From JBEVMS01 sp040508515 (GTDB taxonomy: Bacteria > Pseudomonadota > Gammaproteobacteria > Xanthomonadales > Rhodanobacteraceae), in contig JBEVMS010000225.1 in NCBI GenBank assembly GCA_040508515.1, positions 1-11,635 of the forward strand: DNA of 11,635 nucleotides. Reading direction: 5' to 3'. This document shows positions 1 through 7,126 of the stretch, in pieces. Within the stretch, counting starts at the first letter, position 1, and the number at the start of each line of letters is the position of its first letter. Both the position numbers and the translations under genes were made by a program. The notes below the pieces were generated by a model. It had not been told where the DNA came from. It did no database searches and saw only the letters and a list, made by a program, of their open reading frames with translations.

Positions 1-299
1 AGGTAATCGAACGCCTGCGCCTCGAACGCCTTGAGCGCGTAGTCGTCGTGGGCGGTGACGAACACCACCGTGGCAGGCAGCCGATCGCCCAAAGCCTGCA
101 AGACCGCGAAGCCGTCGATATCCGGCATCTGCACATCCAGGAGCAGCAGGTCCGGCTGTGTATCGAGCAGCAGCGCCAAGGCCTCGCGGCCGCTGCCGGC
201 TTCGCCGATCAGCTGGAAACCCTCGGCCTCGTGCAGATAGCGTCGAAGTTTGGCACGCGCGGGCGCCTCGTCATCGACGATGGCCACGTGCAGGTTCAC
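1..299 (-). CDS. LytTR-class response regulator, N-terminal receiver part (partial)
   Basis: This is the N-terminal 99 residues of a two-component response regulator; the rest lies beyond the left edge. The receiver domain shows the acidic pair D9/D10 (IVDDEAPAR), the phospho-acceptor D55 in LLLLDVQMPD, and T82 in VFVTAHDDYAL. The conserved lysine expected just after AFDYL is outside the window. The style of receiver and the LytS-type kinase partner next door suggest a C-terminal LytTR DNA-binding domain, but that domain is not visible here. The GTG start overlaps the kinase stop as GTGA, which implies translational coupling and a cognate pair. Target genes cannot be deduced. I am confident about the receiver and moderately confident about the LytTR class. 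Confidence 0.88.
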   Translation of the reverse strand, partial: MNLHVAIVDDEAPARAKLRRYLHEAEGFQLIGEAGSGREALALLLDTQPDLLLLDVQMPDIDGFAVLQALGDRLPATVVFVTAHDDYALKAFEAQAFDY

Positions 300-1396
300 G
301 CGGCGGCCTGCTGGCGCAGCGGCAGCCACAGGCGGGCTTCACAGCCGCCATCGCGCCCGGTGTGCAGGCTGACACCGGCGGCCTCGGCGTAAAGATGCTG
401 CAAGCGCGCTTGCAGGTTGCTCAGCCCGATGCCATGGCCGCGGTGGTCGCCGTGACCGGGTCCGTTGCCGCGGTCGATGACCGTCAATTGCAATTGATCG
501 CCTTGCACGCGAGCGGCCAGCGCTACCCAGCGCTTCTCGCCGCCAGCGTGCTCGATGGCATTCTCCACCAGCGGTTGCAGCAGCAGGAACGGCACCTGCG
601 CCGCGTCGATGTCAGGCGCTACGTCAAGCTCTAGCTCCAGCGCTTCGCCGAAGCGTGTGCGTTGGATGTCCAGATACAGCGTCAGCAAGCGAAGTTCATC
701 GGCCAGCGTGTGTTCCTGCGCCTGCGTGCTCAGCGTGGCGCGCAGCAAGTCGCCGAGGCGGGCCAGCATCTCGTCGGCGTCGCGCGGGCGCTCGTAGAGG
801 ATCGAGGACACCGCATTGAGCGCGTTGAATAGGAAGTGCGGGTTGAGCTGCAGCCGCAAGGCTTCCAACTGGGCGGCGGCGAGCGCGGAGACCAACTGCG
901 CGGCGTGCAGCTCGCGCGCGCGGTTGGCGTGATAATGCGCGAGCAGCCAGGTGACGCAGACGGTCAGCGCGTAGACGATGACGTCGCTGGGAAACTCCAT
1001 CGCGTAACGCCACGGCAGCACGCCGTAGTCGTAATGGGTGAGCCCCAGTAGCGGATATAGCAACAGCCGACTGGTCCAGATCAGGCTGGTGTGCAGCAGC
1101 GAAAAGACCACCAGCAGGAGCAGGTGTCCAACGTAGCGTCGCCAGCGAACCGTTTGTCGGCGCAGATGGCCGAGTGCCCAGGCCACCAGCAGCACCAGCG
1201 CGCCGGCACTCCAGGCGCCGGTAAGCTCATTGACAAGCCGCGGCATAAAGACGCCTGGACGGCCATTTGCTGCGTCGTCGAGATAGAAGTGATTGGCGTT
1301 GAGCAAGCCGATCGTGGTGCACAGCGCCAGCCAGGCCAGCGCACGCCATCCAAGAGCGATTCGCGTTGAGTTTGTGCTGGCGATAACTGGGGACAT
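296..1396 (-). CDS. LytS/AlgZ-type membrane sensor histidine kinase
   Basis: This 366-residue membrane sensor kinase phosphorylates the regulator encoded immediately downstream. Four hydrophobic segments fill the N-terminal half (about residues 15-34, 62-79, 89-108 and 135-154), with only short loops between them, so there is no large periplasmic sensor domain. The His_kinase-type core follows: LRLQLNPHFLFN with H187 as likely phospho-acceptor, the N-box LVENAIEHA (N279), the nucleotide-binding stretch DRGNGPG (308-314) and the G-box HGIGLSNLQARLQ (321-333). This layout is that of LytS/YehU/AlgZ-like kinases. It starts 59 bp after dusB on the same strand with no obvious terminator between, so it may be co-transcribed with dusB. 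The ATG has no good Shine-Dalgarno: a GAGG lies about 20 nt upstream, too far. No alternative in-frame start was found in the nearest 40 bases. The signal sensed is unknown. Confidence 0.9.
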   Translation of the reverse strand: MSPVIASTNSTRIALGWRALAWLALCTTIGLLNANHFYLDDAANGRPGVFMPRLVNELTGAWSAGALVLLVAWALGHLRRQTVRWRRYVGHLLLLVVFSLLHTSLIWTSRLLLYPLLGLTHYDYGVLPWRYAMEFPSDVIVYALTVCVTWLLAHYHANRARELHAAQLVSALAAAQLEALRLQLNPHFLFNALNAVSSILYERPRDADEMLARLGDLLRATLSTQAQEHTLADELRLLTLYLDIQRTRFGEALELELDVAPDIDAAQVPFLLLQPLVENAIEHAGGEKRWVALAARVQGDQLQLTVIDRGNGPGHGDHRGHGIGLSNLQARLQHLYAEAAGVSLHTGRDGGCEARLWLPLRQQAAA

Positions 1397-1455
1397 GGCG
1401 AGCCGTGCGCGGAAGACCTCGCGCTGTTTACCACGAAGTGCGACGCATGGCGCGC

Positions 1456-2442
1456 TCAGGCCGCCAGTCGCTCGCCCGCCGCCAGCGCGGCGAAGTAGTC
1501 GCGGGTCAGCGTCAATTGTTGCTCAGCGCTTTCGGCGCGGTTGACCACCTGGCGGAAGGCAGCGTTTTCCGGCCGCTCCTTGGCGTACCAGCCCAGGTGC
1601 TTGCGCGCGATTCGCACGCCGGCTGGTTCGCCGTAGAAGGCGTAGAGCTTTTCCAGGTGCTGGCAGAGGATCGCGCAGACTTCGGCGGTGTCCGGCTCCT
1701 CCAGGTGTTCACCGGTGGCCAGATAATGGGCGATCTCGCGGAAGATCCACGGCCGGCCCTGCGCGCCGCGACCGATCATCACCGCGTCGGCGCCGGTGAC
1801 GTCCAACACATGGCGCGCTTGTTCCGGGCTGCTGATGTCGCCGTTGGCCAGCACCGGAATCGTCACCGCGGCCTTGACCGCGGCGATCGTCTCGTACTCG
1901 GCCTGGCCTTCGTATTTGTCAGCGCGGGTGCGTCCGTGCACCGACAGCGCGGCGATGCCGGCGGCCTCGGCGATGCGCGCGATGGTGAGCGCGTTCTTGT
2001 GGGCGCGATCCCAGCCGGTGCGAATCTTCAAGGTCACCGGTACCGGCACCGCCTTGACCACGGCCTCGACGATGCGCGCCACCAGCGGCTCGTCTTGCAA
2101 CAGCGCCGAGCCGGACCACACATTGCAGACCTTCTTGGCCGGACAGCCCATGTTGATATCGATCAGTTGCGCGCCGTGATCGACGTTGTAACGCGCCGCC
2201 TCGGCCAGCATGTTGGGGTCATAGCCGGCGATCTGCACGCTGACCGGCTCGGGCTCACCCAGGTGGTCCATGCGCTTGAGCGACTTGCGCGTCTGCCACA
2301 AGCGCGGATCGGCGGTGGTCATCTCCGACACGGCCAGCCCCGCGCCCAGCCGTTTGCACAGCAGGCGGAACGGCTTGTCGGTGACGCCGGCCATCGGGGC
2401 GAGCACCACCGGTGGGTCGATCTGGTAGGGGCCAATTTTCAT
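1456..2442 (-). CDS. dusB: tRNA-dihydrouridine synthase B
   Basis: DusB is an FMN-dependent enzyme that reduces specific uridines in the tRNA D-loop to dihydrouridine, using NADPH; it acts in the cytosol. The 328-residue length is normal. The N-terminal TIM barrel has APMAGVTDKPFR (residues 15-26, FMN contact), the catalytic cysteine C100 in DINMGCPAKKV, K139 in VTLKIRTGW, HGRTR (169-173), ANGDI (199-203) and MIGRGAQGRPWIFREI (222-237). The small helical domain includes RIARKHLGWY. GSALLQ after the catalytic loop and the overall match to Escherichia coli DusB favour DusB over DusA or DusC. In E. coli dusB lies upstream of fis; here it is followed by a two-component system. It diverges from the diguanylate cyclase gene across about 55 bp. 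No Shine-Dalgarno precedes the ATG. Confidence 0.95.
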   Translation of the reverse strand: MKIGPYQIDPPVVLAPMAGVTDKPFRLLCKRLGAGLAVSEMTTADPRLWQTRKSLKRMDHLGEPEPVSVQIAGYDPNMLAEAARYNVDHGAQLIDINMGCPAKKVCNVWSGSALLQDEPLVARIVEAVVKAVPVPVTLKIRTGWDRAHKNALTIARIAEAAGIAALSVHGRTRADKYEGQAEYETIAAVKAAVTIPVLANGDISSPEQARHVLDVTGADAVMIGRGAQGRPWIFREIAHYLATGEHLEEPDTAEVCAILCQHLEKLYAFYGEPAGVRIARKHLGWYAKERPENAAFRQVVNRAESAEQQLTLTRDYFAALAAGERLAA

Positions 2443-2448
2443 TGCGAT

Positions 2449-2454
2449 ATTGTA
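2449..2454 (-). promoter_or_regulatory. Candidate -10 box of dusB, possibly giving a leaderless mRNA
   Basis: On the minus strand TACAAT (five of six bases of the consensus) ends six bases before the dusB ATG. A start site at the usual distance would fall on or next to the A of the ATG. The bases before the ATG contain no Shine-Dalgarno, which agrees with a leaderless message. No convincing -35 box is seen at 16-18 bp. This is an inference from spacing only. Confidence 0.4.
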
Positions 2455-2497
2455 GCCAGCCCCCGGGCGCCACTTGTGAAGCGTGCCCTGGCTGGGA

Positions 2498-4330
2498 ATG
2501 ATAGGTGTGGGGAAATCATGGGTCGGTCATTTGCGCATTTGGGCCATCGGGTTGGGATTATTGCTGGCGAGTGCAGTGCAAGCGGGCATCGATCCGGCGA
2601 TGTACGCCATGCGCAGCGCCGCGGTGACCGATCCGCATGGCTTGATCAGTGCGCTACGCCTGAGACTGACGTCGCAGGCTAAGCCGGCCTCCGAACCGCA
2701 GCGCCGCGAGCAGTTATGGTGGCTGGGCACGGCGGCGATCAATAGCAACGACGATGGCGCGCTCACCACCGCGCTGGATCGCCTGGATCGGCTGAGTGCG
2801 GGCGATCCGGTCGCCGCGGCGGCGGCCGGCTTCTTGCGCTCGCGCCACGACATCGCCAATGGCAACGGCGGAGGCCTGGGTGAGGCCCTGGCCGCCGCCG
2901 GCAAGGTGCAGGAGCAGGCCAATCCGGCGGTGCAGGCCTGGGCGCGCTTTCAGTTATGCGATGCCTATGCGCTGGACGAACTGGCCGACAAGGCGCTGCC
3001 GTTGTGCCGGCTGGCGCGTGATAGCTATGCGGCGCTCGGCGATAGCTGGGGCATGGCTGATGTGGAAAACGACATGGGCATCGCCTTGCAATCGCAACAG
3101 CGTGCCCGCGATGCGGCGCTGGCGTTCGAAAGCGCGCGCCGGCGCTTCGGGGCGCTGGACGCGCAGCCCTTGGTGGTGATGGTCGGCGACAACCTGGCGC
3201 AGAGTTATTTGGATATGGGCCGGCCGGTCGAGGCGTTGGCCTTGTCGCGGGCTTCGTTGAAGCAGGAGTTGGCCAGCGGCCGCATCAGCGATTCGGTGTT
3301 TTCACGTGCCGATATCGCCCGCGCCTACGCCGCGTTGGGTCGGCATCAACTGGCTTACGCGACGATCCAGGAGTCGGTGGCGACGGCGCGCGCGGCTGGC
3401 CTCGATGGCCAACTGACCGATCTGCTGGCCACCGAGAGCCGCATGGCCGAACGGATCGGCAACCTCAAGCAGGCACTGGCCGATGTGCGCGAAATATTGA
3501 AGCGTGAGGCATCCACCAGCACGCCAGCCTTGCGCGCCTTGCAGGCGCAACTGGAGCAGCGCTACGCCGCACGCGAAAACACCTTGCGTATCCGCGATCT
3601 GGAGCGTGAAAACCGACTGAAAGACCTCGCACTGCAGGCCGCGCAGGCGACGCAGGCGCAACACGACGAAGCTCAGCGCCGTGAAAAACTCGGCGCCTGG
3701 TTAGCTTGGGCGATCGCCTTTGCGCTGGTGTTGATTCTGTTGCTGTTGATGTTGTTCTTGCGCACGCAACGTCGGCACGCCAATACCTTGCGCATCCAGG
3801 CGCTGCGCGATCCGTTGACCGGCGTGGACAATCGGCGTGCGTTTTTGCAACGCGTGGCGGGGCTGCTGGCAGCGCGTCCGATGGAACGTCAGCGCGCGCC
3901 TGCGCTGTTGCTTATCGACTTCGATCATTTCAAACGCATCAACGACAGCTCAGGACATCCGCAAGGCGACCGCGTGTTGGCGCTGGTGGTCGATTATTTG
4001 CGTGGCGGGACAGTCGGGCTTGGCCATGTGGCACGCCTGGGCGGCGAAGAGTTCGCGGTGCTCTGTCCCAGTCTTGGGCGTGAGAGGGCTTTGGCGCTGG
4101 CCGAGACCTTGCGCATCGGCGTCGCCGCCTTGAGCCTGCCCAGTGAGGTCAAGGTCCAAGGCGTTACCGTCAGCATCGGGGTGGCGATCTTCGATGGTGA
4201 GCAATGCCATGACCTGGATAGCTGGATGCGCTGCGCCGATGCGGCGCTTTATCGGGCCAAGGGCGCGGGCCGCAATCGGGTGATGGAAGGCGACGCGATC
4301 ATGCGTCCGGCGATCGCCGGCCCAGCCTAG
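2498..4330 (+). CDS. Membrane-bound diguanylate cyclase with periplasmic TPR-like sensor region
   Basis: This protein (610 residues from the ATG used here) makes cyclic di-GMP from two GTP. An N-terminal signal sequence ends near ASAVQA|G, followed by an alanine-rich helical region of TPR type (about residues 45-335) predicted to be periplasmic. A charged, Q/A-rich coiled coil comes next (about 340-398), then one membrane helix (about 400-422, WAIAFALVLILLLLMLF) and the GGDEF domain. The domain starts at DPLTGVDNRRAF (residue 438) and has FDHFKRINDSSGH and the active site RLGGEEFAVL (GGEEF at 515-519). The inhibitory RxxD motif expected before GGEEF is absent: the aligned bases encode VGLG. 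No EAL domain follows. The start is uncertain: GTG 2483, ATG 2498, GTG 2507 and TTG 2531 are all in frame and none has an ideal ribosome binding site. All keep the signal peptide. Confidence 0.9.
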   Translation: MIGVGKSWVGHLRIWAIGLGLLLASAVQAGIDPAMYAMRSAAVTDPHGLISALRLRLTSQAKPASEPQRREQLWWLGTAAINSNDDGALTTALDRLDRLSAGDPVAAAAAGFLRSRHDIANGNGGGLGEALAAAGKVQEQANPAVQAWARFQLCDAYALDELADKALPLCRLARDSYAALGDSWGMADVENDMGIALQSQQRARDAALAFESARRRFGALDAQPLVVMVGDNLAQSYLDMGRPVEALALSRASLKQELASGRISDSVFSRADIARAYAALGRHQLAYATIQESVATARAAGLDGQLTDLLATESRMAERIGNLKQALADVREILKREASTSTPALRALQAQLEQRYAARENTLRIRDLERENRLKDLALQAAQATQAQHDEAQRREKLGAWLAWAIAFALVLILLLLMLFLRTQRRHANTLRIQALRDPLTGVDNRRAFLQRVAGLLAARPMERQRAPALLLIDFDHFKRINDSSGHPQGDRVLALVVDYLRGGTVGLGHVARLGGEEFAVLCPSLGRERALALAETLRIGVAALSLPSEVKVQGVTVSIGVAIFDGEQCHDLDSWMRCADAALYRAKGAGRNRVMEGDAIMRPAIAGPA

Positions 4331-4431
4331 GTTCGGCGCCCAGGGCTACCGAGGGCTGGTGGTCGTCCAATCAACGCGTTCGCCAGGACGCGTCGGCGGT
4401 CGGCGGCGGCGCGCAAGGCATGCTGTGCCGC

Positions 4432-4470
4432 CTGGCTAGGCGATTCGCATGCGCTGGATCGCCTAGCCAG
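4432..4470. terminator. 13-bp perfect inverted repeat between convergent genes, possible bidirectional terminator
   Basis: CTGGCTAGGCGAT (4432-4444) and its exact reverse complement (4458-4470) are separated by 13 bases that contain the palindrome GCATGC. It sits between the convergent diguanylate cyclase and nupC genes, where a terminator or mRNA-stabilising hairpin is expected. Neither flank has a T-run, so it is not a classical intrinsic terminator. I did not notice a second copy in the window, so a dispersed repeat is not supported. Confidence 0.45.
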
Positions 4471-4480
4471 ACGGGAGGTC

Positions 4481-4495
4481 GCCGCGGACCGCGGC
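4481..4495. terminator. Small GC hairpin just after nupC
   Basis: GCCGCG (4481-4486) and CGCGGC (4490-4495) form a six-pair stem with a three-base loop, 13 bases past the nupC stop. There is no T-run after it on the minus strand. Together with the larger inverted repeat beyond it, it could block 3' exonucleases on the nupC mRNA or help Rho-dependent ending. In DNA this GC-rich, a chance dyad is quite possible. Confidence 0.25.
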
Positions 4496-4508
4496 TTCGG
4501 CGATCGCT

Positions 4509-5816
4509 TTAGAACTGTTCCAGCACGCCGGCGATGGTGGCGGTCATGAAGGTCGCCAGCGAGCCGCCCAGCACCGCGCGCAGGCCGAGTCGGGCCAGGT
4601 CGGCGCGACGGCTGGGCGCCAGCCCGCCGATGCCGCCGAGCTGGATCGCGATCGAGGAGAAATTGGCGAAGCCGCACAGCGCATACGTGGCCAACAACCG
4701 GCTCTGCGGCAACAGCTCGCCCAGATGCTTGGACAGATCGGCGTAGGCGACGAACTCGTTGATCACCACCTTCTCGCCGATGAAGCTGCCAACCAGCGTG
4801 GCATCCTGCCAGGGCACGCCGATCAGCCAGGCGATCGGTGCCAGCACCCAGCCGAACACGGTCTGCAGACTCAAGGCGACCGGATGGCCAGCGCTGGCGC
4901 TGAGCCAGGCGTTGAGGTTGCCATCGCCAAAATGCGCCGAGCCCAGCCATTGAATCGGCGCATTGACCAGCGCGATCAACGCCACGAACGCCAGCAGCAT
5001 CGCGCCGACGTTGAGCGCCAGCCTGAGACCGTCACCGGCACCGCCAGCCGCCGCGTCGATCACGTTGGCGGTGGTTTTTTCCACGTCAATCTTGACCGTG
5101 CCGCGGGTCAGCGGCTCCTCGGTTTCCGGCACCAGAATCTTCGCCAGCACCATTGTCGCGGGCGCGGCCATCACGCTGGCGGTCAACAGGTGCTTGGCAT
5201 AGAACAGCTGCTGTACCGGGTCGTCGCCGCCGAGCATGCTGACGTAGGCGGCCATCACGGAGCCGGCGATATGCGCCATGCCGCCGATCATCACCGTCAT
5301 CAGCTCGGCCTGGGTCATCCGCTCGATGTAAGGCTTGATGGTCAGGGGCGCCTCGGTCTGCCCGATGAACACCGACGCGCACACGCTGGTGGTTTCGGCG
5401 CCGGAGACGCGCATCACCTTGGTGATCACCCAGGCCATGCCTTTGACGATCTTCTGCATCACGCCCAGGTGATAGAGCACGCCGGTGAGCGAGGCGAAGA
5501 ACACGATGGTCGGCAGCACCTGCACGGCGAACACGTAGCCGAACTTCTGCGAGTCCATCAGGCTGCCGAAGATGAAGGTGGAGCCTTCGCGCACATAGTC
5601 CAGCAGTCTGACGAAGCCGGCGGCGATCGCGTTGAACACCTCGCGCCCGCCCGGGAGTTTCAACACGATGGCGGCGAAGGCAATTTGCAATGTCACGCCG
5701 GTGGCGACCAGCTTCCAGTCCACCGAGCGCTTGTTGTTGGAGAACACGAAGGCGATTCCAACCAAGACAGTCAGGCCAAACAGGCCAAATAAAATGTGGC
5801 CCAGTACATCCAACAT
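4509..5816 (-). CDS. NupC-family concentrative nucleoside transporter
   Basis: This inner-membrane symporter of the CNT family takes up nucleosides with a cation (H+ or Na+). It has 435 residues, slightly longer than E. coli NupC (about 400). Hydrophobic segments run throughout. The two family signatures are present: IGQTEAPL (residues 151-158) on the first re-entrant hairpin and GEKVVINEFVAY (347-358) on the second half, with N353/E354 in the substrate and cation site, plus CGFANFSSIAIQLGGIGG (381-398). Extra length lies in the polar loop at about 230-262 and around 292-315. It is a single gene, divergent from rhtC and convergent with the diguanylate cyclase. GGGG about ten bases before the ATG can serve as the ribosome binding site. 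The family is certain; the choice between nucleoside substrates and cation cannot be read from sequence alone. Confidence 0.93.
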   Translation of the reverse strand: MLDVLGHILFGLFGLTVLVGIAFVFSNNKRSVDWKLVATGVTLQIAFAAIVLKLPGGREVFNAIAAGFVRLLDYVREGSTFIFGSLMDSQKFGYVFAVQVLPTIVFFASLTGVLYHLGVMQKIVKGMAWVITKVMRVSGAETTSVCASVFIGQTEAPLTIKPYIERMTQAELMTVMIGGMAHIAGSVMAAYVSMLGGDDPVQQLFYAKHLLTASVMAAPATMVLAKILVPETEEPLTRGTVKIDVEKTTANVIDAAAGGAGDGLRLALNVGAMLLAFVALIALVNAPIQWLGSAHFGDGNLNAWLSASAGHPVALSLQTVFGWVLAPIAWLIGVPWQDATLVGSFIGEKVVINEFVAYADLSKHLGELLPQSRLLATYALCGFANFSSIAIQLGGIGGLAPSRRADLARLGLRAVLGGSLATFMTATIAGVLEQF

Positions 5817-5852
5817 CGCATGACCCCAGGTGGCAGGCCCAAGGGAATCCCG

Positions 5853-5901
5853 GGGCCGGGCAAATGTTGTGAAGGTTAGATGACGTTACCGGGCCGGGCA
5901 A
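5853..5901. repeat. Two 11-bp direct repeats in the nupC-rhtC divergent region
   Basis: GGGCCGGGCAA occurs at 5853-5863 and again at 5891-5901, a 38-bp step. On the minus strand each copy carries TTGCCC. The copy at 5901-5896 could act as a weak -35 box with TAACCT (5878-5873) as -10 for nupC after a 17-bp spacer. The repeats could be operator sites or chance in GC-rich DNA; support is weak. Confidence 0.3.
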
Positions 5902-5986
5902 GCGGCGAGCCATCCTGCGCAAGCCGTAGCCGCGCGTCGATGCGATGGCTAGACTCAGGCGCCCCGGTGGCTTGCTGAGTATTTCG

Positions 5987-6610
5987 ATGAGTCTGTTTTT
6001 GACGATTTCGGCGGTGCATCTGATCGCCTTGCTGAGCCCGGGGCCGGATTTTTTCTACGTGTCGCAGACCGCGATCAGCCGCTCGCGCCGCGAGGCGCTG
6101 GCCGGCGTGGCGGGCATCACCCTGGGCGTGGCCTGGTGGGCGGCGCTGGCGTTGGCTGGCTTGCAACTGGTGCTGCACAAGGTGTGGTGGCTGCAGCAAG
6201 TGATTGCGATCGGCGGCGGCCTCTATCTGGGTTGGATGGGCTACAAGATGCTGCGCGGTGCGCTGCGCCCGGCCGCTTCTTCGACCGACGCACCGGTGAT
6301 GCTGACCGCCGGTGCCTGGCGTGCGCTGCGCAATGGGCTGTTGACCAACCTTGCCAATCCCAAGGTGGTGATTTATTTCGGCAGCATTTTTTCAGCGTTC
6401 GTCGGTGATCGGCTGAGCGGCGGCGCGCGCTGGGGCCTGTGGACGCTGGTGGTGCTGGAGACGTTGGCCTGGTTCGCATTGGTCGCCGCGCTGTTCGCGC
6501 TGCCGGCGATGCGTCGCAGTTATTTACGCATAGGGCGCTGGATCGACGGTGGCGCCGGCGCGGTGTTCATCGCCTTCGGTCTGCACCTGATCGCGCGCCG
6601 CGGTGGCTGA
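5987..6610 (+). CDS. rhtC: RhtC-like threonine/homoserine efflux protein
   Basis: This 207-residue inner-membrane exporter belongs to the LysE/RhtB family and matches E. coli RhtC, a threonine exporter, along its whole length. It has the signature LLSPGPDFFYVSQTAISRSR (residues 15-34), then GGGLYLGWMGYKMLRGAL (76-93), GLLTNLANPKVVIYFGS (117-133), LETLAWFALVAALFALP (157-173) and RWIDGGAGAVF near the C-terminus. About six membrane segments can be placed. An in-frame ATG at 5945 would add 14 polar residues that family members lack. The ATG at 5987 aligns with the E. coli start, so it is chosen, although its Shine-Dalgarno is poor. A weak -10 like element, TAGACT at 5950-5955, would also fit the later start. 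The gene stands alone and may end at the T-run near 6660. True substrates need not be limited to threonine. Confidence 0.9.
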   Translation: MSLFLTISAVHLIALLSPGPDFFYVSQTAISRSRREALAGVAGITLGVAWWAALALAGLQLVLHKVWWLQQVIAIGGGLYLGWMGYKMLRGALRPAASSTDAPVMLTAGAWRALRNGLLTNLANPKVVIYFGSIFSAFVGDRLSGGARWGLWTLVVLETLAWFALVAALFALPAMRRSYLRIGRWIDGGAGAVFIAFGLHLIARRGG

Positions 6611-6622
6611 ACGGGCCAGCAG

Positions 6623-6665
6623 GCGAAGTGTCCGGGTTCACACGCGCTTGTCGCAGGGTTTTTTT
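6623..6665 (+). terminator. Possible intrinsic terminator of rhtC
   Basis: A run of seven T (6659-6665) follows GGG. Upstream, GCGAAG (6623-6628) can pair imperfectly with the CTTGTCGC that ends at 6654, with an inner GTGT/ACAC pairing. The stem is imperfect and bulged, so only the T-run is a strong element. Confidence 0.35.
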
Positions 6666-6673
6666 AGCATCCT

Positions 6674-6703
6674 CGCTCCGGCCACTGGCCGCTAAGCGGA
6701 GCG
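6674..6703 (+). promoter_or_regulatory. Hairpin that can mask the ribosome binding site of the BOF gene
   Basis: CGCTCCG (6674-6680) pairs perfectly with CGGAGCG (6697-6703). The 3' arm contains GGAG (6698-6701), the Shine-Dalgarno seven bases before the ATG at 6709. If the transcript starts upstream of 6674, this stem would hide the ribosome binding site. The start site is not known: a TAGCAT at 6665-6670 could be a -10 box, which would start the RNA inside the 5' arm and break the hairpin. Confidence 0.3.
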
Positions 6704-6708
6704 CGATC

Positions 6709-7083
6709 ATGAAAATCTTCAGCGCACTAGCGCTCGGTCTGGGCTTGCTCGCGACGGCATCATGCTCGACACCGGCGCAGCGTGGCTATGTGGGGCCGGG
6801 CAGTCAGTGGAGCGGATCGACGGTGCAGGCGGCGCTGGCGAGCAGGGAGGGCGAGCACGTGGTGCTGCGCGGGCGCATCCTCAGCCAGGTGGACGAAAAG
6901 CATTACCTGTTCGTCGATGGCAGCGGTCAAATCACGGTGGAGATTGATGAGGATCTTTGGAAGCGCCAGCACGCCGACGCGCAGACGCCGCTGGAGCTGC
7001 AAGGCAAGGTGGAGGTCGCGCGCAAGCGTGTCAGCGTGGAAGTCACGCGGCTGCGCGTGTTGACCGCGCTCAGCGACCCTTAG
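6709..7083 (+). CDS. YgiW/YdeI-family secreted OB-fold (BOF) protein
   Basis: This 124-residue exported protein has a single bacterial OB-fold domain of the NirD/YgiW/YdeI type; members are periplasmic and linked to stress tolerance. The signal sequence (residues 1-18) ends in LLATASC. C19 suggests a lipoprotein, but the lipobox has T at -3, so signal peptidase I cleavage is also possible. The domain reads STVQAALASREGEHVVLRG (37-55), SQVDEKHYLFVDGSGQITVEI (split over 59-79), W84 and ELQGKVE (96-102), in line with E. coli YgiW. The ATG has a good GGAG ribosome binding site at 6698-6701. It lies 98 bp after rhtC, behind a probable terminator, and converges on yraN. Ligand and exact role are unknown. 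Confidence 0.82.
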   Translation: MKIFSALALGLGLLATASCSTPAQRGYVGPGSQWSGSTVQAALASREGEHVVLRGRILSQVDEKHYLFVDGSGQITVEIDEDLWKRQHADAQTPLELQGKVEVARKRVSVEVTRLRVLTALSDP

Positions 7084-7104
7084 TCGCACCGGCCGGTGGC
7101 ACCG

Positions 7105-7126
7105 CGCGGCGCGGCCGCGGCGTTTT
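7105..7126 (+). terminator. Candidate intrinsic terminator after the BOF gene
   Basis: CGCGGC (7105-7110) and GCCGCG (7114-7119) form a GC-only stem with a three-base loop, followed by GCG and four T (7123-7126). The T-run overlaps the stop codon of the converging yraN gene. A 12-bp perfect palindrome, CACCGGCCGGTG (7087-7098), lies just upstream. The short T-run limits confidence. Confidence 0.45.

Noticed and set aside
1405..2682. Open reading frame of 425 codons on the plus strand
   Set aside because: It is antisense to dusB and would run into the diguanylate cyclase gene in another frame; composition is that of a shadow frame.
4725..5792. Open reading frame of 355 codons on the plus strand
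   Set aside because: It is antisense to nupC and very rich in H, Q and D with no recognisable domain.
5945..5986. Longer N-terminus for rhtC
   Set aside because: The 14 added residues are not found in RhtC proteins, and the later ATG matches the family start exactly.
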